64,000 nt of DNA from Lachnospiraceae bacterium (GCA_024697065.1 JAILGE010000035.1:1-64000); one strand, 5' to 3'. Numbered from the stretch's first letter, positions 19,332 through 31,400 are shown. Translations and numbers: made by a program. Notes: generated by a model not told the origin, from the sequence alone.

Positions 19332-20708
19332 ATGTACGAAGTAGATTTTAAGAAACCCATATGGGTTCATTTTATGGGTATCGGCGGCATAAGCATGAGC
19401 GGGCTTGCCGAGATACTCTTATCTGAAGGATTTGAAGTATCCGGATCGGATGTTAAGGCTTCGGCCCTTACTGAGAAATTAACAGAGCTTGGCGCCAAGA
19501 TCGCCATCGGACAGAGAGCGGAGAATATAAAGGATGGAATGCAGCTTTTGGTTTATACCGCTGCCATTTCTCCTGATAATGAGGAGTTCCTGGAAGCGCA
19601 GAAGAAGGGTATCCCAATGCTTAAGCGTGCTGAGCTTCTGGGCCAGATAATGAAAAATTACCGCATGCCCATAGCTGTCAGCGGAACCCACGGTAAGACC
19701 ACCACAACATCCATGATATCCGAGATCCTCCTGGGTGCGGATAAGGATCCGACCATAACAGTTGGAGGCATGCTCAAGGATATCAACGGAAACTTAAAGA
19801 TCGGCGGACCTGACTATTTTGTAGCTGAGGCATGTGAATATACCAACAGCTTTCATTCGTTTTTTCCGAAGGTTGCGGTGATACTCAATATAGAAGAAGA
19901 TCATCTGGACTTTTTCAAGGATATCAATGATATAAGAGCGTCGTTTAAACATTTTGCAAGCCTTCTTCCTGAGGACGGGACTCTCATAATCAACGCGGAT
20001 ATAGACAATTACCGTGAGATCACAGAGGGGCTTAAGTGCAACGTGATCGCCTATGGCAGTGATGGAAATGCGGACTATTATCCGACTGATATCACTTATG
20101 ACAGCTACGGTCACGGCAGCTATACGCTTCACAGCAAGGCCGGGGATGAAAAAGTATCCCTTTCCGTGGTAGGTCTTCATAATGTATATAATTCCCTTGC
20201 GGCCATGGCGGTCTCGGACCTTGCAGGGGTTGAAAGAAGCTGTGCCATAGAGGCACTTAAAACTTTCACGGGTACCGACAGACGTTTTGAGAAAAAAGGT
20301 GAGATAGGAGGCATGACCATCATTGACGATTATGCACATCACCCCACCGAGATAAAGGCGACACTTGCAGCTGCGAAGAATTACCCTCATAAGAGACTTA
20401 TAGTTGTTTTCCAGCCGCATACCTATACAAGGACCAAGGCATTCCTTGATGAATTTGCGGATGCCCTTTCGGCAGCTGATATTGTGGTGCTTACGGATAT
20501 CTACGCGGCCAGAGAGAAGAATACCATCGGTATTTCTTCGAAAGACCTCCTGGCAAAGATCGAGGAGAAGGGTAAGACGGCATATTACTTCAGTTATTTT
20601 GATGATGTTGAGAACTTTATCCTCCTTCATTCCGCTCCCGGAGATCTTCTCCTGACAGTGGGAGCCGGTGATGTCTGTCAGATAGGTGAACATCTGCTTG
20701 GAAAATAA
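19332..20708 (+). CDS. murC: UDP-N-acetylmuramate--L-alanine ligase
   Basis: HFMGIGGISMSGLAEIL, VSGTHGKTTTTSM, DDYAHHPTEI. Confidence 0.96.
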   Translation: MYEVDFKKPIWVHFMGIGGISMSGLAEILLSEGFEVSGSDVKASALTEKLTELGAKIAIGQRAENIKDGMQLLVYTAAISPDNEEFLEAQKKGIPMLKRAELLGQIMKNYRMPIAVSGTHGKTTTTSMISEILLGADKDPTITVGGMLKDINGNLKIGGPDYFVAEACEYTNSFHSFFPKVAVILNIEEDHLDFFKDINDIRASFKHFASLLPEDGTLIINADIDNYREITEGLKCNVIAYGSDGNADYYPTDITYDSYGHGSYTLHSKAGDEKVSLSVVGLHNVYNSLAAMAVSDLAGVERSCAIEALKTFTGTDRRFEKKGEIGGMTIIDDYAHHPTEIKATLAAAKNYPHKRLIVVFQPHTYTRTKAFLDEFADALSAADIVVLTDIYAAREKNTIGISSKDLLAKIEEKGKTAYYFSYFDDVENFILLHSAPGDLLLTVGAGDVCQIGEHLLGK

Positions 20709-20724
20709 AAATAACGGTAACTCT

Positions 20725-20751
20725 AAAAAGCCTGTATTTACGGGCTTTTTT
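20725..20751 (+). terminator. Rho-independent terminator
   Basis: aaaaagcctg-tattta-cgggcttttt. Confidence 0.8.
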
Positions 20752-20867
20752 CAGTCAAGACGGAAATAGGAACAAATTTTACAGATAATCCCGGATGAAT
20801 ATTAGAGAATTTTTTTTAACAAAAATATTGTGAAGAAATAATCGCTAAACTAAGGGATTTTTGGTAT

Positions 20868-20885
20868 TTATCCACTTTATCCACA
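20868..20885 (+). promoter_or_regulatory. Two directly adjacent DnaA-box-like 9-mers
   Basis: TTATCCACT (8/9) followed without a gap by TTATCCACA (consensus). Confidence 0.6.
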
Positions 20886-21010
20886 AATTACACAATTCCG
20901 CAAAGCCTTATTTTATAAAGGGTTGTGGACATTGGCAAAGTTGATTTTGATGCTCTCCGTGTTATACTTGCTTTTGCAAACAAACATTTTTGAAGGGGCA
21001 TCTTTAGGTT

Positions 21011-22141
21011 ATGGCATCGATCAGTCTTACAGCGGAAGAAAGATCAGGATTTACACAGTTACCGGATATTTTTATTGACGAATACATGAATGACGCCAAT
21101 GAAGTTCAGCTGAAGCTCTATCTCTATCTTCTCAGACGTCTTGAGGGTAACGAAGGGGTGGATCTTTCCGAAGCGGCGGATTTTCTCAACTTCCCGGAAA
21201 GGGAAATCCTGCGTGCATTGAGATTCTGGGAGAAGAAGCAGGTTCTGAGCATCAGTCTGGAGGAAGGGCTGGACGTTTCGGACGGCTATGATGCGGACAG
21301 CATCTGCGGGTTGCGTATGGAGAACATAATGACACCGTGTGCAAACCGTAATAAGAAGACAGGAGAAGTTTCCGCGGTTATGGATGACAGGAAGACGGAA
21401 GAGAGCGGTGCAGAGAACAGGAAGTCGGCAGCGGATATCAAGAATTCCTACACACCTGAAGATATAGAAAAGTTCGCTGAGGACGGCAGATCAAAGATAT
21501 TGATCACCGCCGCACAGCTTTATTATGGCAGGACTCTGGGCGCCACGGAGATACAGTCTCTGATGTATCTCGCATATTCACTTGAGATGCCGGTGGAGCT
21601 TATCGATTATCTGATGCAGTACTGTGTCGAGATGAATAAGAAGAGCTTCTACGAGGTGGAGAAGATCGCCGGTGTCTGGAAGGATGCCGGAGTTGATACT
21701 ATAGATAAGGCAAAGCAGTTTGTTAAGGGAGAAAATGACGATCCCGATGCGAGGGAGAAGAATATACTTGCCATGATAGGTAGGACAGGGAATATATCTC
21801 CGGCTGAGCTTGATGCCGTAAGACAGTGGACCGGGACCTACGGTTTTTCCGATGACATCATAAGAGAAGCCTGCGGAAGAGCTGCCATGAGGGTCCAGGA
21901 TATAGCACATGCTTATTCCTATGCGGATAAGATATTAAAAGACTGGTTCTACAGAGGCGTCAGAGAGCTTAAAGATATAGAGTCTCTCGATGCGGAACAT
22001 AATGACAGAAAGGACAGACCCGGAAGGACCACCGGCAGTCGTCAGACTAAAAAAGGCAAAGGCGCATTCGATAATCTTATGGAAAGCGATACGGATTATG
22101 CCGAGCTTGACAGGATGATAGAAAAGAAACTTTTTTCGTAG
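21011..22141 (+). CDS. DnaD-domain replication protein
   Basis: Winged-helix N-terminus, DnaD-like C-terminal blocks (AYSYADKILKDWFYRGV); upstream of a DnaC/DnaI-like ATPase. Confidence 0.85.
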   Translation: MASISLTAEERSGFTQLPDIFIDEYMNDANEVQLKLYLYLLRRLEGNEGVDLSEAADFLNFPEREILRALRFWEKKQVLSISLEEGLDVSDGYDADSICGLRMENIMTPCANRNKKTGEVSAVMDDRKTEESGAENRKSAADIKNSYTPEDIEKFAEDGRSKILITAAQLYYGRTLGATEIQSLMYLAYSLEMPVELIDYLMQYCVEMNKKSFYEVEKIAGVWKDAGVDTIDKAKQFVKGENDDPDAREKNILAMIGRTGNISPAELDAVRQWTGTYGFSDDIIREACGRAAMRVQDIAHAYSYADKILKDWFYRGVRELKDIESLDAEHNDRKDRPGRTTGSRQTKKGKGAFDNLMESDTDYAELDRMIEKKLFS

Positions 22142-22157
22142 GACAGGGTAGACAGGA

Positions 22158-23159
22158 ATGGCATTGAACGGCAGTCAGTATGCGGATATTCAGTCGGCTT
22201 ACAGTGAGCGCAGGAGAAAACGCTCTTATCTTGTGATGCAGCGCAAGGCTGAGATATACGATAAGATACCTGAATTCAGAGAGCTTGATGCCAGAGTGGC
22301 CAATCTTTCTGTGGAATGCACCAGGAAGATGATACTTGCCGCATCGGATACAGATGCCGAAGCGGAGGCTGTGAAGCAGCAGTATCTGGACGGGCTTCAT
22401 GAAGAGATAGAAAAGATAAGCGCCCGAAAGGCGGAACTTCTTGCTCAGGCGGGGATCCCCGGGGATTATCTCGATCCGCCCTATGTATGCGGGAAGTGCA
22501 AGGATACGGGGTATGTAGGTGACGAGAAGTGTGCATGTCTGAAGCAGATGGAAGTCAGCTTTCTCTATGAATATTCCAATATGAAGTCCTGGCTTGAGGA
22601 CAACAATTTTTCAAAACTTTCCGATGAGTATTATGTGGATGAAGAGCTTATAGGTTTTAAAAATGCCGTTGGGAATTGCCGTGAGTTCATTGAGAACTTC
22701 GGAAAGGATCCCAGAGGCCTGTTTTTCTATGGAACTCCGGGGACGGGCAAGAGCTTTCTCAGCGGATGTGTGGCACAGGTGCTTCTGGACAGAGGATATG
22801 CGGTGATATATTTCAGCGCAAAGCGTCTCTTTGATCTGATCTCGGATGCTGTATATGACAATGACAGGACGGGCAGAAGGGATCTTATGGAGACTCTCTA
22901 TGACTGCGATCTTCTCATAATAGATGATCTTGGTACCGAAGGCGTCAACGATTTTTCCAAGAATATCCTTTTTGATCTCCTGAATGAGCGTATGATCCGG
23001 AAGAAGCCGGTCATCATCTCCACGAACATGAGTCTCGATATCCTCAATACCACTTACAAAGAGAGAATATCATCCAGGATATTGTCATCCAACAGAATAT
23101 GTAAACTGAAATGCAAAGATATCCGGATACAAAAGGCGAATTGTATAGAAAAAAGATAA
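22158..23159 (+). CDS. DnaC/DnaI-like ATPase, helicase loader
   Basis: FFYGTPGTGKSFLSGCVAQ Walker A, LLIIDDLGTE Walker B, Cys-rich CGKCKDTGYVGDEKCAC. Confidence 0.9.
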   Translation: MALNGSQYADIQSAYSERRRKRSYLVMQRKAEIYDKIPEFRELDARVANLSVECTRKMILAASDTDAEAEAVKQQYLDGLHEEIEKISARKAELLAQAGIPGDYLDPPYVCGKCKDTGYVGDEKCACLKQMEVSFLYEYSNMKSWLEDNNFSKLSDEYYVDEELIGFKNAVGNCREFIENFGKDPRGLFFYGTPGTGKSFLSGCVAQVLLDRGYAVIYFSAKRLFDLISDAVYDNDRTGRRDLMETLYDCDLLIIDDLGTEGVNDFSKNILFDLLNERMIRKKPVIISTNMSLDILNTTYKERISSRILSSNRICKLKCKDIRIQKANCIEKR

Positions 23160-23270
23160 AAATTGTCAAAATATAATAAATTTGGATGATTGAATTCAAT
23201 AATAAATTGCTGTATAAAATACTATGCAACTTTTAAGTAACGATCTCATTCAATGAGAGGAAGGATCATC

Positions 23271-24458
23271 ATGTCACCCATTAAAGACGAAATCAGAAAC
23301 CTGAACACAATCCCCGTTGGATCTCTCGGGATCATCCCTTTGGAAGGATGCAGACATCTCGGAGAGAAAGTTGACCAGTATCTGGTCAAATGGCGTGAGG
23401 AGCGTGAGAACGAGCATGCTGATACACTTGCTTTTTCAGGATATGAACGTGATACATATATCCTCAAAGCCTCAACACCCCGTTTCGGTTCCGGCGAAGG
23501 CAAGGGTGTTATAAAGGAATCGGTCAGAGGAACAGATCTTTTTATTCTCATCGATGTTTGTAATTACAGTCTTACATATAAGCTTTTCGGACAGGTTAAT
23601 CACTACTCACCCGACGATCATTATTCGGATCTTAAGAGGATCATAGCGGCAGTAGGGGGAAAGGCAAGACGTATCACCGTTATAATGCCTTTCTTATATG
23701 AGAGCAGACAGCATAAGCGTACTTCCCGTGAATCACTTGACTGCGCATACGCACTGCAGGAAATGACTGCAATGGGTGTCGATAATATCATCACATTCGA
23801 TGCTCATGATCCCAGAGTTCAGAATGCTATCCCTCTTAACGGATTTGAGACCGTTCAGCCTGCTTACCAGTTCATCAAGGCTATGTGCGGCAAGTTCAAG
23901 GATCTGAAGTTCGATGACGACCACATGATGGTTATCAGCCCGGATGAAGGCGCTATGAGCAGAGCTATCTATATGGCTAACGTTCTTGGTCTTGATGTCG
24001 GAATGTTCTATAAGAGACGTGATTATACAAAGGTTGTTGACGGACGTAACCCCATTGTTGCTCACGAATTCCTTGGTAAGGATGTTGAAGGCAGAGATCT
24101 CATTGTAGTAGATGATATGATCTCATCCGGCGAGAGTATGCTGGAAGTTGCTTATGAGCTTAAGAAGCGTAAGGCAGGCAGGATCTTCTGCTGCTCTACA
24201 TTCGGTCTTTTCACAAGCGGACTTGATAAGTTCGATCAGGCTTATAAGAATGGCGATATCAGCGGTGTGTTTACTACCAACCTTGTTTATCAGACACCCG
24301 AACTGCTTGAGCGTGAATGGTATATCAACTGCGACATGAGCAAGTATATCGCTTATATCATCGATACTCTTAACCATGATGCTTCCATCAGCGATCTTCT
24401 CGATCCCAGTGAGCGTATTCAGAAGCTTATGAACAAGTATCGCGCAGGTACATACTGA
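23271..24458 (+). CDS. prs: Ribose-phosphate pyrophosphokinase, long form
   Basis: DLIVVDDMISSGESM PRPP motif, FDAHDPRVQNAI; gaggaagg RBS before ATG 23271. Confidence 0.88.
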   Translation: MSPIKDEIRNLNTIPVGSLGIIPLEGCRHLGEKVDQYLVKWREERENEHADTLAFSGYERDTYILKASTPRFGSGEGKGVIKESVRGTDLFILIDVCNYSLTYKLFGQVNHYSPDDHYSDLKRIIAAVGGKARRITVIMPFLYESRQHKRTSRESLDCAYALQEMTAMGVDNIITFDAHDPRVQNAIPLNGFETVQPAYQFIKAMCGKFKDLKFDDDHMMVISPDEGAMSRAIYMANVLGLDVGMFYKRRDYTKVVDGRNPIVAHEFLGKDVEGRDLIVVDDMISSGESMLEVAYELKKRKAGRIFCCSTFGLFTSGLDKFDQAYKNGDISGVFTTNLVYQTPELLEREWYINCDMSKYIAYIIDTLNHDASISDLLDPSERIQKLMNKYRAGTY

Positions 24459-24484
24459 TCCATCGCTTATGATTTTGATGTCAG

Positions 24485-24516
24485 AAGCTCCCGGAATCCT
24501 TCCGGGAGCTTTTTTA
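24485..24516 (+). terminator. Rho-independent terminator
   Basis: aagctcccgga-atcct-tccgggagctttttt. Confidence 0.92.
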
Positions 24517-24769
24517 TGTCTTTGGCAGAATGTGACGCTTTTTGACAGCTGACGCAACAATCTGACCATAATTATTCCGTTATAATCCACCTCAATTTGT
24601 TGATATTTTTGCCCGATTTTTGCTATATCTTGCTTTATTTGTGAAAACATACCACAAAAGAGGGCGAAAAATAAAACATTTTTGTGTAAATCATTCACAT
24701 TTTCGAACCTGTATGCTATAATTCACTCATAAAGTTGCTTGCATATTTTTTACAGCTAGAGGTGATGAC

Positions 24770-26044
24770 ATGGTAAAGAAAGAGATGATTGCTATGCTTC
24801 TGGCGGGGGGCCAGGGCAGCAGATTGGGCGTGCTTACCAGAAAGGTGGCAAAGCCTGCAGTTTCTTTTGGCGGAAAATACAGGATAATCGATTTTCCCTT
24901 GAGTAACTGCATCGATTCGGGAATCGATACCGTGGGCGTTCTTACACAGTATCAGCCACTCAGGCTGAACACACATATCGGCATAGGTATCCCCTGGGAT
25001 CTTGACCGTAATGTCGGTGGTGTGACGGTTCTTCCACCCTATGAAAAAAGTATAAACAGTGAATGGTATACGGGTACGGCTAATGCCATATATCAGAATC
25101 TTGATTATATGGAAAGCTTTAATCCGGAGTATGTCCTGATACTTTCGGGAGATCATATATATAAGATGGATTATGAAGTCATGCTGGACTTCCATAAAAA
25201 GAACAAGGCTGAGGTGACCATAGCCGTAATGCCTGTTCCCATTGAGGAGGCCAAGCGCTTCGGGATCGTGATCACGGATGAAAACCGTAAGATCACGGAG
25301 TTTGAAGAGAAGCCGGAGAATCCTCATTCCAATCTTGCATCCATGGGTATATACATTTTTAACTGGAAGACTCTGAAGGAAGCTCTTATCGCTCAGGCGG
25401 AACAGCCTGCGTTGGATTTCGGTAAACATGTTATCCCTTACTGTCATGGCAATAGTGCACCCATATATGCTTATGAGTTCAACGGATACTGGAAGGATGT
25501 AGGAACTCTGCATTCATACTGGGAAGCAAATATGGAGCTCATTGATATCATTCCGGAATTTAACCTCTATGAGGAATACTGGAAGATATACACGAAGTCC
25601 GATGCACTCACTCCTCAGTACATTTCAGCAGAGAGTAAAGTAGAGAGGACGATCATCGGTGAAGGTGCCGAGATCTACGGAGAAGTTTACAGCTCCATCA
25701 TCGGATGCAATGTAACCATAGGAAAGGGCACCGTGGTACGTGATTCCATAATCATGAACGACACGGTGATCGGAGACGGAGCTAAGATCAATAAGACTAT
25801 CATCGCCGAGAATGCATGTATCGGTAACGGCGTTGAGACAGGCACCGGTGAAGAAGTCGATAACGAGACGGACCCCAATATCTACAACCACGGTCTGGTC
25901 TGCATAGGAGAGAAGACAACGGTTCCCGATAATGTTTCGGTAGGCAAGAATTCCGTGATCTACGGCAAGACTGAGCCTTCGGATTATCCGGGAGGGATGC
26001 TGGCAAGCGGCAGAACACTGATCAAGGAGGGCGAGAAGGCATGA
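24770..26044 (+). CDS. glgC: Glucose-1-phosphate adenylyltransferase
   Basis: [40 protein letters not shown]. Confidence 0.96.
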   Translation: MVKKEMIAMLLAGGQGSRLGVLTRKVAKPAVSFGGKYRIIDFPLSNCIDSGIDTVGVLTQYQPLRLNTHIGIGIPWDLDRNVGGVTVLPPYEKSINSEWYTGTANAIYQNLDYMESFNPEYVLILSGDHIYKMDYEVMLDFHKKNKAEVTIAVMPVPIEEAKRFGIVITDENRKITEFEEKPENPHSNLASMGIYIFNWKTLKEALIAQAEQPALDFGKHVIPYCHGNSAPIYAYEFNGYWKDVGTLHSYWEANMELIDIIPEFNLYEEYWKIYTKSDALTPQYISAESKVERTIIGEGAEIYGEVYSSIIGCNVTIGKGTVVRDSIIMNDTVIGDGAKINKTIIAENACIGNGVETGTGEEVDNETDPNIYNHGLVCIGEKTTVPDNVSVGKNSVIYGKTEPSDYPGGMLASGRTLIKEGEKA

Positions 26045-27165
26045 GAGCAATGGGGATCATCCTCGCCGGCGGCGGGATGAAAAACAGCAGGATGGGGGAG
26101 CTCGCTGCAAAACGTGCTGTGGCAGCAATGCCGGTTGCGGGAAGCTATCGCAGTATCGATTTCGCACTCAGTAATATGAGTAATTCCCATATCCAGAAAG
26201 TCGCCGTACTTACACAGGATAATGCAAGAAGTCTGAATGAACATTTAAGCTCTTCAAAATGGTGGGACTTCGGCCGTAAACAGGGCGGAATGTATGTTTT
26301 TACACCTACCAGAACAATTGATAATACCGACTGGTATCGCGGAACGGCCGATTCCATAGCACAGAACATAGAGTTCATCAGAGACAGTCACGAGCCGTAT
26401 GTGGTAATAGCATCCGGCGACTGTGTTTACAAGATGGATTACGGCGATGTGCTGGAAGCACATATCGACAAGAAAGCTGATATCACTGTCGTATGCAAAG
26501 AGATGCCGGAAGACGTAAATGTGGAACGTTACGGATGCGTAAAGACTGACAGTGACGGCCGCATCACCGAATTCGAAGAGAAGCCGGTGAAAGCAACTTC
26601 CAATCTCATCTCCTGCGGTATTTATATCATCCGCAGAAGACAGCTGGTAGAAATGATAGAGAAGGCTTCGCTTGAGAACAGATATGATTTCGTAAAGGAT
26701 ATCCTTATCAGGTACAAAGATATTAAGAGGATATTTGCGTACCGGATGAATGATTACTGGAGGAACATCTCCACCATAAGGGATTATTACGAGACCAATA
26801 TGGATTTTCTTAATCCGGATATCCGCAGATATTTCTTCAGGAACTATCCTGATATCTACTCCAAAGTGGATGATCTCCCGCCGGCTAAGTACAATGTTGG
26901 TGTTAATGTAAAGAACTGTCTTATTGCCAGCGGCAGCATCATAAATGGGACGATCGAGAATTCTGTGATATTCAAGAAAGCCTTTATCGGTAACAACTGT
27001 ACGATAAAGAATTCGATCATCCTCAACGACGTCTATATAGGTGACAACTCTTATATCGAGAACTGCATAGTGGAAAGCCGTTCTACGATACGCGCGAATT
27101 CTGTACAGAAGGGAGATGAAGGTATAAAGATAGTTGTTGAAAAAAATGAACGTTATGTAATTTAA
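26041..27165 (+). CDS. glgD: Glucose-1-phosphate adenylyltransferase regulatory subunit GlgD
   Basis: GlgC-like fold with [22 protein letters not shown] overlap with glgC. Confidence 0.93.
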   Translation: MRAMGIILAGGGMKNSRMGELAAKRAVAAMPVAGSYRSIDFALSNMSNSHIQKVAVLTQDNARSLNEHLSSSKWWDFGRKQGGMYVFTPTRTIDNTDWYRGTADSIAQNIEFIRDSHEPYVVIASGDCVYKMDYGDVLEAHIDKKADITVVCKEMPEDVNVERYGCVKTDSDGRITEFEEKPVKATSNLISCGIYIIRRRQLVEMIEKASLENRYDFVKDILIRYKDIKRIFAYRMNDYWRNISTIRDYYETNMDFLNPDIRRYFFRNYPDIYSKVDDLPPAKYNVGVNVKNCLIASGSIINGTIENSVIFKKAFIGNNCTIKNSIILNDVYIGDNSYIENCIVESRSTIRANSVQKGDEGIKIVVEKNERYVI

Positions 27166-27231
27166 ATGCAATAAATATAACACAGTAGATTTTCAGAGAA
27201 GCTAAATTGGGATTACAGGGGGTTAGGAGAG

Positions 27232-27501
27232 ATGAACGTTACTGACGTACGTATTCGCAAAATGGATAAGGATGGCAAGCTTAAGGCTGTTGCATCTATC
27301 ACTATCGATGATTGTTTCGTGATCCATGATATCAAGATCATTGAAGGCGATCAGGGGCTGTTTATAGCGATGCCCAGCCGTAAGGCTCAGGATGGGACCT
27401 ACAAGGATATCGCGCATCCTATCAATTCCCAGACCAGAACAGATTTACAGAACCTTATCCTGGAGAGATTAAAGAATCTTCCGGAAGCAACGGAAGCTTG
27501 A
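27232..27501 (+). CDS. spoVG: SpoVG septation/RNA-binding protein
   Basis: [10 protein letters not shown]...[22 protein letters not shown]...[11 protein letters not shown]. Confidence 0.96.
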   Translation: MNVTDVRIRKMDKDGKLKAVASITIDDCFVIHDIKIIEGDQGLFIAMPSRKAQDGTYKDIAHPINSQTRTDLQNLILERLKNLPEATEA

Positions 27502-27532
27502 TCTTTCAGTGATCTGTGAAAAAACTAAATAT

Positions 27533-27564
27533 AAAGGAACCGGGTTACCGGTTCCTTTTTTTTT
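27533..27564 (+). terminator. Rho-independent terminator
   Basis: aaaggaaccgg-gtta-ccggttccttttttttt. Confidence 0.92.
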
Positions 27565-27661
27565 ACGCTCCGTTCGTTCTCCTCATTGCCTGTTAGTCTG
27601 TAATCCGGCTCAAACTTCCTCACACAGTATATTTCACACGCATTTCCGGAAAGAACATCAG

Positions 27662-27732
27662 GCGGACACTTAACTGTAAGTCCGCACGGTGGGGAAGAAA
27701 ACATAAGCGAACACTTTATTGTATGTTCACAC
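27662..27732. repeat. Two copies of a 26-nt imperfect palindrome upstream of pth
   Basis: gcggacacttaactgtaagtccgcac (27662-27687) and gcgaacactttattgtatgttcacac (27707-27732), 20/26 identical. Confidence 0.6.
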
Positions 27733-27751
27733 AGAGCGGAAGGCCGAAAGA

Positions 27752-27780
27752 TTGCAAGCATTCGGCTTAGCGGTTATAAT
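27752..27780 (+). promoter_or_regulatory. SigA-type promoter for pth-mfd
   Basis: TTGCAA - 17 nt - TATAAT. Confidence 0.7.
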
Positions 27781-27818
27781 GTCATTTGTCTAAATGGGAA
27801 AAAAGGCGGATAAAACAG

Positions 27819-28403
27819 ATGTACATGATAGCCGGACTCGGAAATCCGGGCAGACAATATGAAAATACGAGGCATAATTGCGGATTTGAGACATTGGATA
27901 TCCTTATGAAGGAATACGGTGTGACTCTCACCGAAGACAGATGCAAGGCATTTTACGGTAAGTGCAGCATTGAAGGTATCAAATGTATTCTGGTAAAGCC
28001 TCAGACGTATATGAATCTGAGCGGAGATGCGATCAGGGGCCTGTCGGATTATTACAAGATAGAGCCGCAGAATATAATAGTTATATGTGATGACGTCAAT
28101 CTGGCGCCGGGACTTATCAGGGTACGTCCGAAGGGGTCCGCAGGCGGACATAACGGATTGAAGGATATAATAGCCAAGCTTGGAACGGATGATTTTATCC
28201 GTATCAGAGTAGGCGTTGGTGAAAAACCGCAGGGATGGGATCTTGCGGACCATGTTCTCGGACATTTCTCCGCTGAAGATGCGAAGCTTATGGAAGAGAG
28301 CAAAAAAAATGCAGTTAATGCTATTAAAATGATTGTCGGGGGTGAAAGCGTCGATAAGGTAATGAGCAGGTTTAATACCAAACAGCATACACAGCCTGCA
28401 TGA
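27819..28403 (+). CDS. pth: Peptidyl-tRNA hydrolase
   Basis: MYMIAGLGNPGRQYENTRHNCGFE; ORF opens at 27786 but ATG 27819 fits the family. Confidence 0.95.
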   Translation: MYMIAGLGNPGRQYENTRHNCGFETLDILMKEYGVTLTEDRCKAFYGKCSIEGIKCILVKPQTYMNLSGDAIRGLSDYYKIEPQNIIVICDDVNLAPGLIRVRPKGSAGGHNGLKDIIAKLGTDDFIRIRVGVGEKPQGWDLADHVLGHFSAEDAKLMEESKKNAVNAIKMIVGGESVDKVMSRFNTKQHTQPA

Positions 28404-28408
28404 AATAG

Positions 28409-31400
28409 ATGAACATTCTTGATTCACCGCTGCACGAGCTGCCATGGTTTGACGGTGCTGCAGCAGACATTGCAAACGGAAAGTCGAAGCTCTCTTTAAC
28501 TGGGGCGGCGGACTCCGGAAAATTACATATCATAAGTGCATTGAGCGGGCAGACCGATGTCACGCTCATTTTGACGTACTCGGATCTTGCTGCGGCGCAG
28601 ATTGCCGACGAATACAGATTTTTTGACAGGAATACCTGTTACTATCCGGCGAAAGATCTGATCTTTTATCAGGCGGATATCAACGGAAGAGAGACACTGA
28701 AAGAGAGACTGAAAGTCTTAAGGACTCTCCTTACATGCAGGAAGATGACCATCGTCACCACTTTCAATGCATTGATGGAGACCTGCCTTCCGCTTGAAGT
28801 TATCAGGGATCATATTTTCGAGATAGAAAAGGGAACTACTCTTGAAGAAGAAGCGGCAGCAGTATTGCTATCCTCCATGGGATACGAGAGAACAGGATAT
28901 CAGGTTCAGAATCCCGGAGAATTTTCGATACGCGGAGGCATTATCGATATATTCGATATGACGGGAGAGAATCCTGTACGTGTGGAATTGTGGGGCGATA
29001 CTGTAGAGTCGTTGAGATCCTTTGATGCAGACAGCCAACGCTCAATAGAAGAGCTTGAGAAAGTTACCATATTCCCTGCCGATGAGATGCTTCTTTCCAA
29101 AGAAGAAAAGCTTGAAGGATTCAGAAAGATCAGGGAAGAATCCGAAAAGCAGGAGAAGATCTTCAGAGAGAGATTTTCGACCGAAGAGGCTCACCGCCTG
29201 AGCGTACGCCTGGAAGAGCTTGAAAATGCTCTTGTCTATGGTACGGGCGATATAAGTTTGGACAGCTACGTTCATTATTTCTATCCCTCTACCATAAGTC
29301 TTCTGGATCTTATAGAAGGAAAGAAATATTGCGTATTCCTGGATGAACCCTCAAAGATCATGGAGTTTGCTCACGGAATAGAGACCGAGTTCGCGGAAAG
29401 TATGAAGAACCGTCTGGAAGGCGGATATGTGCTTCCCGGGCAGACAGACATACTTACACGTGCGGATGTAATAAGATCAAGGCTTTCAAGAGAGAATACG
29501 GTTCAGATACAGACCTTTGAACCGGCTGAAAACTTCTTTGAAAACGAAAAACGCGTATCCGTAAATATCCGTACATTGTCATCCTATAACGGAAAGTTTG
29601 AAGTTCTGACAGACAATCTGGGAAAGCTTGCCGCAGAGGGATACAGGATAGTCATACTCTCGGGATCAAGATCGAGAGCAAAGCGTCTTGCGGATGATAT
29701 AAGCGAAGAGGGTCTGGCAAGTTATTATACGGATAACGAAGATAATATACTTGCGCCAAAGCAGATAGCGACTTTTTACGGCCGTGTCAAGAAGGGTTTT
29801 ACATACCCTGATCTAAAATATACTGTTATATCCGAGACGGATATTTTCGGAGCCGACAGGTTAAAGAAGAAAAAGAAAAAGCCCAAATATGCACCGGGTA
29901 AAAAGATACGTAATCTTACCGATCTTCATGCAGGTGACTATGTCATTAACGAGGACTGCGGTGTAGGTATATACCGTGGTATTGAAGAAGTAGAAGTAGA
30001 ACATATCCGCAAGGATTATATGAAGATAGAGTACAGGGGCGGATCGTTCCTGTATGTTGCGGCAACGGCTTTTGACAAGGTCTCTCTCTATGCGGATAAA
30101 GAGGCGAGGCCGCCTAAGCTAAATAAGCTCGGTACGGATGAATGGAATCATGCCAAGGCAAAAGCCAAGCAGGCAGTAGATGGTATAGCTCAGGATCTGG
30201 TAGATCTCTATGCCGCCAGGATGCAGAAGACGGGATACCGTTACGGCGAGGATACTTTATGGCAGAAGGAATTCGAGGAGATGTTTCCTTATCAGGAGAC
30301 TGACGATCAGATAAATGCCATCGATGCCGTAAAGGAAGATATGGAAAGCACGAAGATCATGGACCGCCTTGTATGCGGAGACGTGGGATTCGGAAAGACC
30401 GAGGTGGCTATAAGAGCTGCGTTTAAAGCAGTTCAGGAGAATAAGCAGGTTGCTTATCTGGTACCTACTACCATACTTGCGGAGCAGCATTATAACACCT
30501 TTAAGGAAAGAATGCGGGATTATCCTGTGAGAGTGGAGATGATCTCCCGTTTCAGGACGCCGACTCAGATAAAAAATGTTATAAAGCAGCTTAAGGAAGG
30601 CACTGTAGATATCGTGATCGGTACCCACAGGCTGCTTTCCAAGGATGTGCAGTTTAAGGATCTGGGACTGCTTGTCATCGATGAGGAGCAGCGTTTCGGC
30701 GTAGCTCATAAGGAGAAGATAAAGCAGCTTAAGCAGAATGTTGACGTGCTCACTCTCACCGCTACACCGATCCCGCGTACACTGCACATGAGTCTGGCGG
30801 GAATAAGGGATATGAGTCTCCTGGAAGAACCACCCCGCAACAGACAGCCCATACAGACTTTTATATGTGAATATAATGATGAGATGGTCAGAGAAGCCAT
30901 TAACAGAGAGCTTTCAAGAGGCGGCCAGGTTTATTATGTTCACAATCGAATTAATAATATAGATGAGATCACCGGAGAGCTTTCCGAACTTGTACCTTCT
31001 GCAAGAGTTGCTTTTGCGCACGGAAGAATGGGCGAGAAAGAACTCGAAGATATCATGATGAGCTTTATACGTAAGGAAATAGATGTTCTTGTATCCACTA
31101 CGATCATTGAGACGGGACTGGATATCCCGAATGTTAATACCATGATCATCAGGGATTCGGACAGGATGGGACTTGCCCAGCTCTATCAGCTGAGAGGACG
31201 TGTGGGAAGAGAGGAACGTACCGCATATGCATTCCTTATGTATGACAGGAATAAGATCCTGAGGGAGACTGCGGAAAAGAGGCTCTCCGCCATAAGACAG
31301 TATACCGAACTGGGAAGCGGATTTAAGATCGCCATGAGCGATCTTGAGATAAGAGGCGCCGGCAATGTGCTCGGAAAGCAGCAGCACGGACAGGTTGAAG

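Noticed and set aside
20868-20932. Chromosomal origin (oriC)
   Set aside because: Only two good DnaA boxes and no dnaA/dnaN/rpmH neighbours; regulatory site is more likely
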